NCBI GenBank assembly: GCA_030670015.1 | Contig: DAOVCM010000053.1 | Coordinates: 1-6,468, forward strand | Reading direction: 5' to 3' | Length of the DNA stretch: 6,468 bases | Origin: Candidatus Bathyarchaeota archaeon | Lineage (GTDB): Archaea; Thermoproteota; Bathyarchaeia; TCS64 | Part shown: piece by piece, positions 1-5,800 of the stretch | How the letters are laid out: each line of letters begins with the position of its first letter | Position numbering within the stretch: the stretch's first letter is position 1 | Made by a program: the position numbers and the translations under genes | The notes under the pieces: model-generated | The model's input: only the letters and a program-made list of their open reading frames with translations | What the model was told of the DNA's origin: nothing | Database searches by the model: none

Positions 1-783
1 ACCTTCGGGGCGCCCATGTTCAAGTTCCCCAAGCGGCAGGCCGTCGCACTGGACATGATCCGCTGGGCCCTGATGGAGGCGATACCAGCCGGCCGTGTAC
101 CCACGTTCAAGGCCGACTCCATAGGGAACGCGCAGGAGATCATCTCCCTCTTCAACCGTATGACGAAGCTGCCCGTCGTCACCGCGAAGAGCGTCACAAG
201 GGTGAGTGACGTCTACAGGAGGTTTGGCCACGACCTCGACTACGTAGACGCCGACACTGGTGAGGGGCAGGAGCTATTGGATAGCAACAGGTGCGTCCTC
301 GTGGCTCCCAAAGCCTCCAAGCTGAAGAGGGAGAATCTGGAGACAGCTCTGGCCTCAGGGTGGGCAGTCCTCATGAAAAAAAGGGGTCAGGCCTTTCCTC
401 TTAGTGACCACGCGGACTTCCGGGAACTCCTCAGCTTCATAAGGCGCTGCCATCCGAAGAGGGTGCTCACCTTCCATGGTGGCAATATGACGAGGGGCTT
501 TGCCGACTATGTCCGGAAGAGGCTGGGCATCGACGCGAGGCAGCTGACGAGCAGGGAGGAGACGCTGATGGGGCCTGTCAGCAGGGGCGAGATGAGGATG
601 AAGGCGTGCCACGAGCAGCTGCTGAGAACCGTCCGCATCCCCGGCTTCGAGTACACGGCTCCCTGGCTCGTGAAGGAGATGGCGCGACGGGGCTTCACGC
701 GGAGCGAGACCGAGGCAGCCCTCAGCCACCTCGTGGACCTCAAGCTCCTTGACACCACCTCGAAGGGTGTCAGGCTGTCATAG
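1..783 (+). CDS. Beta-CASP metallo-beta-lactamase nuclease (YSH1/SNM1-like), 3' part, 5' end outside window
   Basis: The frame is open from base 1, so this is the last 260 codons of a longer gene. The Met codon at 16 is internal. The fragment opens with TFGAPMFKFP, which matches the segment right after beta-CASP motif A (E-x-T-Y/F-G). Motif B is SDHADF (His137 of the visible part, bases 409-411) and motif C is TFHGG (His159). The N-terminal HxHxDH metal site must lie upstream of the window. By family, this is a metal-dependent RNA or DNA nuclease of the COG1236 type (mRNA 3'-end processing-like or Artemis/SNM1-like); the sequence does not tell which. Residues from about 200 to the end (CHEQLLRTV, then a helical stretch with GFTRSETEAALSHLVDLKLL) look like a winged helix, which I infer to be a nucleic-acid-binding tail. 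No clear T-rich terminator follows. Family is fairly sure, substrate unknown. Confidence 0.82.
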   Translation, partial: TFGAPMFKFPKRQAVALDMIRWALMEAIPAGRVPTFKADSIGNAQEIISLFNRMTKLPVVTAKSVTRVSDVYRRFGHDLDYVDADTGEGQELLDSNRCVLVAPKASKLKRENLETALASGWAVLMKKRGQAFPLSDHADFRELLSFIRRCHPKRVLTFHGGNMTRGFADYVRKRLGIDARQLTSREETLMGPVSRGEMRMKACHEQLLRTVRIPGFEYTAPWLVKEMARRGFTRSETEAALSHLVDLKLLDTTSKGVRLS

Positions 784-835
784 ACAGGGATCTGCGTAGA
801 TAGACGAGCTAGCATCCTTTGCAACCTCTGTAAAT

Positions 836-846
836 CATTAATATTC
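836..846 (+). promoter_or_regulatory. TATA-like box upstream of the SDR pseudogene
   Basis: CATTAATATTC lies about 35 bases before the ATG at 877 in a locally AT-rich stretch. An archaeal TATA box here would start transcription near 866-868 and give a leader of about 10 bases. It is probably the surviving promoter of the dead SDR gene. Assigned by position and composition only. Confidence 0.4.
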
Positions 847-876
847 GAAAGGGTTTCTCTGATTACTTAGCTGAAA

Positions 877-1145
877 ATGTCGTTAAAGGGTAAATCCGTC
901 GTCGTAACGGGGGCTAGCGAGGAAGCTTGCCCCCGTCAGGGTGAATGCTGTTTCTCCCTGGGCCGTGGATACGTGGGGTATGACTGATGAGGAGAAGGAT
1001 TACTGGGTTGAGAGGGACTCTGCTGGGAAGGGTTGGGAGTCCCTTGGATATCGCGAGGGTAGTGGCCTTTCTGGCGTCGGAGGAGGCGTTGTATATTACA
1101 GGCGCGACGGTCTAGGTTGACGGTGGGACTAGGCTTCTCGTGTAG
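877..1145 (+). pseudogene. Short-chain dehydrogenase/reductase (SDR) pseudogene with internal deletion, frameshift and stop
   Basis: Three pieces of one SDR protein lie in order but in three frames. Frame 1 from the ATG at 877 reads MSLKGKSVVVTGAS, the SDR N-terminus up to the first glycines of the NAD(P)-binding loop. Frame 2 from about 923 reads KLAPVRVNAVSPWAVDT, the conserved segment after the catalytic helix, and runs on to WESLG near 1046. Frame 3 from 1047 reads DIARVVAFLASEEALYITG, then a TAG at 1113 where the family usually has Tyr (Y-V-D-G-G), then VDGGTRLLV and a stop at 1143-1145. About 150 codons are missing between pieces one and two, including the rest of the Rossmann fold and the YxxxK catalytic site, so it cannot encode an active enzyme. 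It ends 6 bases before the convergent deoxyhypusine synthase stop. A normal SDR has about 250 residues. The exact subfamily and substrate cannot be told. Confidence 0.85.
907..936. repeat. Strong GC-rich inverted repeat (hairpin) at the pseudogene deletion junction
   Basis: ACGGGGGC (907-914) is perfectly complementary to GCCCCCGT (929-936). Inside, a T-T mismatch is followed by three more pairs (AGC with GCT) and the loop GAGGAA (919-924). The left arm consists of SDR N-terminal codons (V-T-G-A-S) and the right arm of C-terminal codons (K-L-A-P-V), so the structure spans the place where the internal part of the gene was lost. No T tract follows on either strand, so it is not a typical terminator. 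Confidence 0.8.
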
Positions 1146-1151
1146 CAGGTC

Positions 1152-2078
1152 TCACCGGTTAACCTTCTCAAGCGCTGCCGCTACGATTAGGGGGAAGACG
1201 ACGGTTACGTCGCCGAAGATGGTGGAGGTTCTGGCTCCTTTCACCTTCCCCCAGCTTATGGCCTCTCTTAGGGGTGCTCCGCTCAGGCTTCCGTCGTCGA
1301 CCCTCGCTGAGCTGATCTGAACCGCGGCGTCTAGCCCCTCACGCAGCGTGTTCATGTAGAGGGCGTGGTGTTTGGGTGTTCCTCCGCCGAGGATGATGGC
1401 GCCCGCCTTCTTGGCGTCGTACACCTTGTCGGCGAACAGGTCGAAGTCCTTGAGGGGGTCGATCCGCAGGCTGTTTCTCTTCGAGTACATCCAGAGGGGG
1501 ATGCCGAGCATCGAGTCGAGGAACCCCGGGCTGAATATGGGGACGTCATTCTTCGCTGCGTTGAAAAGGATGGAGTCCTCGTCCTCCAGCCTTGTCCCGA
1601 TCTCCCGGAGGAGTCCATGGATGGGTACCCCCACACGGCCCTCCTCTGGGATGCTGTCCAGGATTCGGCTGATGAACTTCTCCAGGTCGGCGAAGACGTG
1701 GCTCTCGATGAAGATGTCGTACGCCCTGTTGATGCCCTCCTCCAGGAGTTTGGCGTCGTCGGCCTCCACCCTTCCCACCATGTGGTGGCCTCCTATGGCT
1801 TCGACGAGGTCGTGGACGACGTTAGCCCCGTTGGTGACGACAGCATCCACGTAGCCTCCCCTGATGAGGTCTGAGAAGATGAGGCGCATCCCGCTCGGTA
1901 CGAGGGCTCCTGACAGGGTGATGAAGGTGGTGTAGTCGGGGTTGGAGAACATCTCGGCGACGATCTCGACGGCTCTGCCGACCCTGCCTGCGCCGATGAC
2001 GCCGGCTTTGAGCATCTCGTCGGCGAGCTCGCCGACTGTCATCCCGGGTCGGAGGCGTATCTGTTCAACGCGCTTCAT
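1152..2078 (-). CDS. dys: Deoxyhypusine synthase
   Basis: This 308-residue protein of normal family length transfers the 4-aminobutyl group of spermidine to one lysine of aIF5A, using NAD, in the cytoplasm. Family marks are TLSGALVPSGMR (54-65) and TNGANVVHD (82-90) of the nucleotide fold, GGH (96-98), DSMLG (188-192), GGGTPKHH (231-238, holding the His equivalent to human His288), DGSLSG (262-267) and EAISWGK (272-278). Lys278 matches human Lys329, which forms the enzyme-substrate imine, so the enzyme looks intact. The DGSLSG and Q-I-S-S-A-R version of the substrate loop is, from memory, more like crenarchaeal than euryarchaeal enzymes. The ATG at 2078 lies 15 bases after the aIF5A stop, with a weak GAAGG about 8 bases before it. 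This is the second gene of the aIF5A operon. Confidence 0.96.
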   Translation of the reverse strand: MKRVEQIRLRPGMTVGELADEMLKAGVIGAGRVGRAVEIVAEMFSNPDYTTFITLSGALVPSGMRLIFSDLIRGGYVDAVVTNGANVVHDLVEAIGGHHMVGRVEADDAKLLEEGINRAYDIFIESHVFADLEKFISRILDSIPEEGRVGVPIHGLLREIGTRLEDEDSILFNAAKNDVPIFSPGFLDSMLGIPLWMYSKRNSLRIDPLKDFDLFADKVYDAKKAGAIILGGGTPKHHALYMNTLREGLDAAVQISSARVDDGSLSGAPLREAISWGKVKGARTSTIFGDVTVVFPLIVAAALEKVNR

Positions 2079-2093
2079 CAGGATGCCTTCGTG

Positions 2094-2492
2094 TCAGCCC
2101 TTGACGCGCTGGATCTTGTATCGGCCCATTATACTCCAGTATTCGACTTCTCTGCCTGCTTCAAGCTTGGACGCGATCTTTTCGTCCTGGGGCTTGGTGA
2201 CGTCGAAGACGTCGTAGGACTCCAGGTCCATGAGCTGGACGCTGGATGGGCTGATGGAGACGACCTGGGCGCTGTTCTTCTGGACGATCGGTATGTGGAT
2301 AGTTGTGTCCGAGGGGCTGACGAAGCTCCGTTTGCTCCCGTCGAAGAGGCTTATGGCACTGCACCTGAACTTGGCGCTCCCGTGCTTCCCGGACTTGCTC
2401 TTCTGGATGGAGACGATCTGGCTCGGCTCGTCGTCGACGATGGCGTACGAGCCCACCTTGAGCTCGCCGACCTTACCCATCTTGTAGGACAA
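2094..2492 (-). CDS. eif5A: Translation factor aIF5A (hypusine-containing, EF-P homologue)
   Basis: aIF5A binds the ribosome and helps peptide-bond formation at difficult sequences such as proline runs. The protein has the usual two domains, an N-terminal SH3-like barrel and a C-terminal OB fold, and ends in the typical RYKIQRVKG. The hypusination loop SKSGKHGSAK is intact; the modified Lys is the one between Gly and His (Lys36 from the start chosen here). Three in-frame starts exist: GTG at 2501, TTG at 2492 and ATG at 2480. I chose the TTG because GAGGTG (2504-2499), a six-base match to the archaeal anti-Shine-Dalgarno, ends exactly 6 bases before it, while the GTG lies inside that site. 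The TATA-like box near 2540 predicts a leader of about 20 bases. It is followed 15 bases later by the enzyme that modifies it. Confidence 0.95.
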   Translation of the reverse strand: MSYKMGKVGELKVGSYAIVDDEPSQIVSIQKSKSGKHGSAKFRCSAISLFDGSKRSFVSPSDTTIHIPIVQKNSAQVVSISPSSVQLMDLESYDVFDVTKPQDEKIASKLEAGREVEYWSIMGRYKIQRVKG

Positions 2493-2498
2493 AGCATA

Positions 2499-2504
2499 CA
2501 CCTC
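2499..2504 (-). promoter_or_regulatory. Ribosome binding site deciding the aIF5A start
   Basis: GAGGTG on the minus strand matches the core of the archaeal anti-Shine-Dalgarno without mismatch. The spacer to the TTG at 2492 is 6 bases. The overlapping GTG at 2501 is part of this site, and the ATG at 2480 would be 18 bases away. Confidence 0.6.
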
Positions 2505-2535
2505 TCAGGATTTTCGAGCACTCTTCGGGCTGAAT

Positions 2536-2544
2536 GATAATAAA
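2536..2544 (-). promoter_or_regulatory. TATA-like box of the aIF5A-dys operon
   Basis: The minus strand reads TTTATTATC, preceded by GCAATG as a possible BRE. Transcription would start near 2512-2516, just before the ribosome binding site. Placed by composition and distance. Confidence 0.5.
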
Positions 2545-2549
2545 CATTG

Positions 2550-2559
2550 CGCACGTGCG
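2550..2559. promoter_or_regulatory. Perfect 10-bp palindrome upstream of the aIF5A TATA box
   Basis: CGCACGTGCG is identical on both strands and lies 5 bases upstream of the TATA-like box of the aIF5A operon. That is a fitting place for a dimeric regulator or activator site. Function is inferred from position only. Confidence 0.35.
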
Positions 2560-2664
2560 AGAACGATGACCCTCCCCTTTTTTTAGGATGTCTCGGGAGG
2601 AGTGTTATTCCGGTCTGTTTTCTGGTTCAGCTTGTGTTTCGTACGCCTTTTGAGTCTATTCTGA

Positions 2665-2681
2665 TACTGTTCAGCACAGTA
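2665..2681. repeat. Short inverted repeat in the iorA upstream region
   Basis: TACTGT and ACAGTA flank the loop TCAGC, a perfect 6-bp stem. It overlaps a second pair, CTGTT (2667-2671) with AACAG (2681-2685). It could be a regulator site or chance. Confidence 0.4.
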
Positions 2682-2729
2682 ACAGCACGGCAACCGCACG
2701 AAGTTGTTGTAGTTGCTGATTTGGCTTGT

Positions 2730-2752
2730 GTTTCTCAAGTGAAACCCGTTTC
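2730..2752. promoter_or_regulatory. Three alternating GTTTC/GAAAC half-sites just before a TATA-like box
   Basis: GTTTC (2730-2734), GAAAC (2741-2745) and GTTTC (2748-2752) alternate in orientation with spacers of 6 and 2 bases. The last ends 6 bases before the TATA-like box at 2759. This arrangement would suit an operator for a dimeric regulator of iorAB; no regulator gene is nearby. Confidence 0.35.
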
Positions 2753-2758
2753 AGAGCG

Positions 2759-2766
2759 TTATTTAT
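2759..2766 (+). promoter_or_regulatory. TATA-like box upstream of iorA
   Basis: TTATTTAT stands in front of a T-rich run. It would start transcription near 2788, leaving an iorA leader of roughly 105 bases to the ATG at 2894. A competing TATA-like sequence, GTATATTTC at 2929-2937, would start near 2960 and fit only the later iorA starts at 2969 or 2990. Confidence 0.35.
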
Positions 2767-2893
2767 CGTTTTTTTCTCCTATTCGAAGTTGGGAGGCATC
2801 CCGGAGATTACGTAGGTTATTGGTCAGCGTGTACGGAAGCTGGCTGTCCTGGAGTCACAATGTGATGTTTAGGGGGAACAATGAGAGGCCTCT

Positions 2894-4852
2894 ATGATTG
2901 CCGATCATAAAGTTAATCCTCTGCGAGAGTATATTTCTCGATCACGTTTGGTTGGAGATTTGAATTCGATGATAGGTAAAGAGGGTTCCGTGCGCCTTCT
3001 CATGGGTAATGAATCCGTGGCGAGGGGGGCAGTAGAAGCTGGGGTGGGAGTCGTTATCGGGTACCCTGGTACGCCCTCCTCTGAGGTGATCTCGACCCTG
3101 GCTCCCTGCGCCGAGGAACTGGGAATAAAGGTGGAGTGGGCCGTGAACGAGAAGGTTGCGTTCGACGTAGCCGCGGGCGCCGCTCTGGCGGGCTGCAGAT
3201 GCTTGGTCACCATGAAGAGCGCCGGGTTGAACGTGGCCTTCGACTCCATAATATCCGTTGCCTATGGCGATGTGAACGGCGGTTTGGTGATATACGTGGC
3301 GGACGACCCCGCGGTCCACGCCGGGATGGAGGAACAGGACAGCAGGTTCTTCACCAAGGTCTCAATGCTGCCAATGATCGATGTCTTCGACCCCCAGGAT
3401 GCAAAGGATGCCGTCGTGGAGGCCTTCGACTATTCTGAACGGTTTAAAATCCCCATATTCGTTCGGTCCACATCACGTGTGGCGCACATGCGATGCGGCG
3501 TGAAATTCGGGCCTGTTCGCAGCAGCGTGAGAGAGGTAGGCTTCCAGCGCGATATAAGGCGCTTCACGAGGGCGTCGCCCGTGTGGTGCATGGAGCAGCA
3601 CACACGCCTCAACGAAAAGGTTGAGAAGATGAAGCCTCATTTTGAGAGCTCAAGATTCAACGAGTTGCACATGCCGGAAAATAACGCCGGCGTCGGCGTC
3701 ATAGCATCCGGGGTCTCATGGAACTACCTGCATGAGGTTGTGGCCCTCCACAACCTGGTGGAACTTGCCACCCTGCGGATAGGCACGGTGAACCCACTTC
3801 CAGAGAAGCTGATCCACGCGTTCATCGATAAAGTCGACAGGATACTGGTGCTTGAGGAACTCGAACCGTACGTCGAACTCCACGTGAAGGCGATGATCGC
3901 CGACGCAGGCAAGAACGTGAGGGTCTACGGCAAGAAAGACGGAACGCTGCGGAGGGTCGGAGAGTACAACTACGATGTCGTGGAGAGAGCGCTCGGCAAA
4001 CTGCTGGGAACGGAGTTAGCCGAGAGAAACCCTGAACTAGACAAGATAAGGGACGAGGCAATCAAGGTGGCGCCGAGGAGGCCTCTCCCCTTCTGCCCTG
4101 GGTGCCCGCACAGGGCGACGTACACCGCCATGCGTCAGGCGCTGAGGGAGCTCGGATACGGAGAGGGGGAGGCGATCATAACAGGAGACATCGGATGCAC
4201 GATCCTCGGGATGCACCCGCCCTTCAATATGTGCTGGACAGAGGTCAGCATGGGGGCGTCGATAGGCCTCGCATGCGGACTGAGGTACGCAGGGATAGAC
4301 AAACCCATAATTGCCACTATCGGAGATTCCACGTTCTTCCACGCCGGCATCCCGCCTACGATAAACACAGCGTGGAACGACACGAACATAGTGATAGCCG
4401 TGCTTGACAATCGGATAACCGCGATGACAGGACATCAGCCCTCCCCCAGCTCCGGCTACACGGCTACCGGAGCTGAGACGGAGCCGATCGAGATCGAGAG
4501 AATCTTGGAGGCGTCGGGCATCAAAAAGGTGAGGGTGGTGGACCCCTACGATCTCCAGCATACGAAGGAGGCGTTTATCGCCGCCCTGAAGGAACGGGGG
4601 CCATCGGCGGTGGTTCTCCGTAGGATGTGCTCGTTGGTGGCGAGAAGGAGAGGGTTGCTGGGGACCCCTTCTGTGGTGGACCCTGAGAGATGCACGGCTT
4701 GCCTGCTGTGCCTCAGAACATTGAGCTGTCCCGCGATGAGTGTATCCGAAGACGGGAAAATGGTGATCGACCCTTCCACTTGCACAGGCTGCGGGGTCTG
4801 CGCCCAGATATGTCCATTCGACGCCATAACCGCTTGGAGGCAGAAAGATTGA
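2894..4852 (+). CDS. iorA: Indolepyruvate:ferredoxin oxidoreductase, alpha subunit
   Basis: With IorB, this enzyme decarboxylates indolepyruvate and other aryl-pyruvates to aryl-acetyl-CoA and reduces ferredoxin in the cytoplasm, a step of anaerobic aromatic amino-acid fermentation. In order (652-residue numbering): pyrimidine-binding domain with YPGTPSSE (57-64) and the thiamine-activating Glu in NEKVAFD (Glu86); a middle domain; TPP domain with FCPGCPH (400-406), GDIGC (431-435), GDSTFF (from 477) and LDN (504-506) of the TPP/Mg motif; and a ferredoxin domain with two 4Fe-4S motifs, Cys600-603-606-612-Pro and Cys630-633-636-640-Pro. All cofactor residues appear present. The start is doubtful. 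The ATG at 2894 has GAGG 5 bases before it, but the first 25 codons are AT-rich in third positions and unlike IorA. ATG 2969 and GTG 2990 (GAGG 5 bases before) give a more usual N-terminus before RLLMGNESVARGA. Confidence 0.96.
   Translation: MIADHKVNPLREYISRSRLVGDLNSMIGKEGSVRLLMGNESVARGAVEAGVGVVIGYPGTPSSEVISTLAPCAEELGIKVEWAVNEKVAFDVAAGAALAGCRCLVTMKSAGLNVAFDSIISVAYGDVNGGLVIYVADDPAVHAGMEEQDSRFFTKVSMLPMIDVFDPQDAKDAVVEAFDYSERFKIPIFVRSTSRVAHMRCGVKFGPVRSSVREVGFQRDIRRFTRASPVWCMEQHTRLNEKVEKMKPHFESSRFNELHMPENNAGVGVIASGVSWNYLHEVVALHNLVELATLRIGTVNPLPEKLIHAFIDKVDRILVLEELEPYVELHVKAMIADAGKNVRVYGKKDGTLRRVGEYNYDVVERALGKLLGTELAERNPELDKIRDEAIKVAPRRPLPFCPGCPHRATYTAMRQALRELGYGEGEAIITGDIGCTILGMHPPFNMCWTEVSMGASIGLACGLRYAGIDKPIIATIGDSTFFHAGIPPTINTAWNDTNIVIAVLDNRITAMTGHQPSPSSGYTATGAETEPIEIERILEASGIKKVRVVDPYDLQHTKEAFIAALKERGPSAVVLRRMCSLVARRRGLLGTPSVVDPERCTACLLCLRTLSCPAMSVSEDGKMVIDPSTCTGCGVCAQICPFDAITAWRQKD
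4836..4840 (+). promoter_or_regulatory. Ribosome binding site deciding the iorB start
   Basis: GGAGG lies inside the last codons of iorA, 8 bases before the TTG at 4849. It supports that TTG over the upstream in-frame ATG codons at 4690 and 4810, which are inside iorA. Confidence 0.75.
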
Positions 4853-5460
4853 TCAAGGAGTATAACATCTTGATAGCCTCTGTCGGAGGTCAAGGCGGCA
4901 TCACCTTGGCGCGGATCCTCTCCAACGCCGCGCAGAGCCAGGGGCTGAAGGTGCGGGTAGGGGAAACCCTGGGCATGGCGCAGCGGGGCGGACCGGTTCA
5001 AAGCCACGTCAGGTTCGGCGAGGACGTCTACGGCCCCATGATCCCGAAGGGACGAAGCGACGTGCTGCTGTCACTGGAGCCGGCTGAGGCGCTTAGGGTC
5101 GTCAGGTACATCGGAAAACGGACGACGACAATCATGAACACGTCTCCAACCCTCCCGATACCCGTAATTCTAAATGAAGCAACCTACCCCGATCCCGCTA
5201 GGATAACGTCTATTCTAGAAAGGATAGGAGGTAGGGTCTATTCCATCGACGCCGTGGAGTTGGCCAGGGAAGCCGGGTCCCTGAGGAGCATGAACGTTGT
5301 CATGCTGGGCGCCTACGTGTCCCTGGGGGAGCCGATACTGACCCTCGACACTATCGAAGAATCCCTCGCCACCTCCCTGCCCAGCCGTTATCTGGAGCAA
5401 AACATCAGGGCTCTCAAAATCGGCCTTGAGAAAATGAAGGAATTGATCTCAGAAGCATAG
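4849..5460 (+). CDS. iorB: Indolepyruvate:ferredoxin oxidoreductase, beta subunit
   Basis: This 203-residue protein is the gamma-type domain of 2-oxoacid:ferredoxin oxidoreductases and the partner of IorA. It starts with a beta strand and the conserved GGQGG loop (13-17), followed by GMAQRGGPVQSHVR (42-55), and the length is normal for IorB. The TTG start at 4849 overlaps the iorA stop as TTGA, with GGAGG 8 bases upstream, so translation is probably coupled and gives near-equal amounts of the two subunits. In-frame ATG codons at 4690 and 4810 would add residues that only shadow the IorA ferredoxin domain. No strong terminator follows; only a weak 4-bp hairpin before TTTT near 5475-5493. Confidence 0.95.
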   Translation: MIKEYNILIASVGGQGGITLARILSNAAQSQGLKVRVGETLGMAQRGGPVQSHVRFGEDVYGPMIPKGRSDVLLSLEPAEALRVVRYIGKRTTTIMNTSPTLPIPVILNEATYPDPARITSILERIGGRVYSIDAVELAREAGSLRSMNVVMLGAYVSLGEPILTLDTIEESLATSLPSRYLEQNIRALKIGLEKMKELISEA

Positions 5461-5757
5461 ACGGTGAAGCGTGTGTGCAGGATAACACTTTTCACCCCGC
5501 GCCACTTGTCTCGAAACTCATATCCAATACCCCCCAAGAACCAGACGGATGAACCCATCGAACGCCCATCCCCCTTACAAACCATCTTAACTAATCCTCA
5601 GGATAAGTCAACACGCAGAGTAAGAAAGAATGCCTTAGTTGCCGAGTTGAATGCAAAGTACTCCGAGACATACACAGGGACCATGTTGGGCTGCAGCTAT
5701 CAAGGTCTTCTTGAATCCCTCAGCCTCGGGTAATGGCTCAGCTTCGAGACTCAGTTT

Positions 5758-5778
5758 ATCCTGTTTGAAAGACAGGGT
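5758..5778. repeat. Hairpin 1 between convergent genes
   Basis: ATCCTGT (5758-5764) pairs with ACAGGGT (5772-5778) over 7 bp, including one G-T, around a 7-base loop. With the next hairpin it may mark the 3' ends of the facing transcripts. There is no T run of the usual terminator type. Confidence 0.45.
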
Positions 5779-5783
5779 TCGCG

Positions 5784-5800
5784 CTAGAATGCAAATCTAG
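5784..5800. repeat. Hairpin 2 between convergent genes
   Basis: CTAGA (5784-5788) pairs with TCTAG (5796-5800) around a 7-base loop. It has the same loop length as the preceding hairpin and starts 5 bases after it, about 20 bases downstream of the parvulin stop when read on the minus strand. Confidence 0.4.

Larger units (their letters stand above)
2560..2893. other. T-rich intergenic region between the divergent aIF5A-dys and iorAB operons
   Basis: No convincing gene is seen here. A frame open from a TTG at 2547 to 2897 gives a 116-residue peptide rich in Ser, Arg, Phe and Val with no family feature and no fitting ribosome site. The stretch is richer in T and poorer in GC than the neighbouring genes. 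It holds a T8 run (2578-2585), a short inverted repeat (2665-2681), a cluster of GTTTC/GAAAC half-sites (2730-2752) and a TATA-like box (2759-2766). Confidence 0.6.

Noticed and set aside
1365..1874. Long plus-strand open frames opposite deoxyhypusine synthase (169 and 160 codons)
   Set aside because: They are antisense shadows caused by the GC-rich third positions of the dys gene, which has a complete family match.
2578..2585. T8 run as a terminator (+)
   Set aside because: No plus-strand gene precedes it; on the minus strand it is upstream of the aIF5A promoter. Probably just T-rich intergenic DNA.
2547..2897. Open frame of 116 codons between aIF5A and iorA (+)
   Set aside because: TTG start inside the divergent promoter region, no family feature, non-coding-like composition, and no fitting ribosome site.
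5464..5733. Open frame of 89 codons directly after iorB (+)
   Set aside because: GTG start without a ribosome site, low-complexity Pro/Thr/Arg-rich beginning and no codon bias like the neighbours; kept only as part of a possible remnant.
5770..5800. GGTTCGCGC resembling a tRNA T-loop
   Set aside because: No matching T-stem, acceptor stem or anticodon arm around it.
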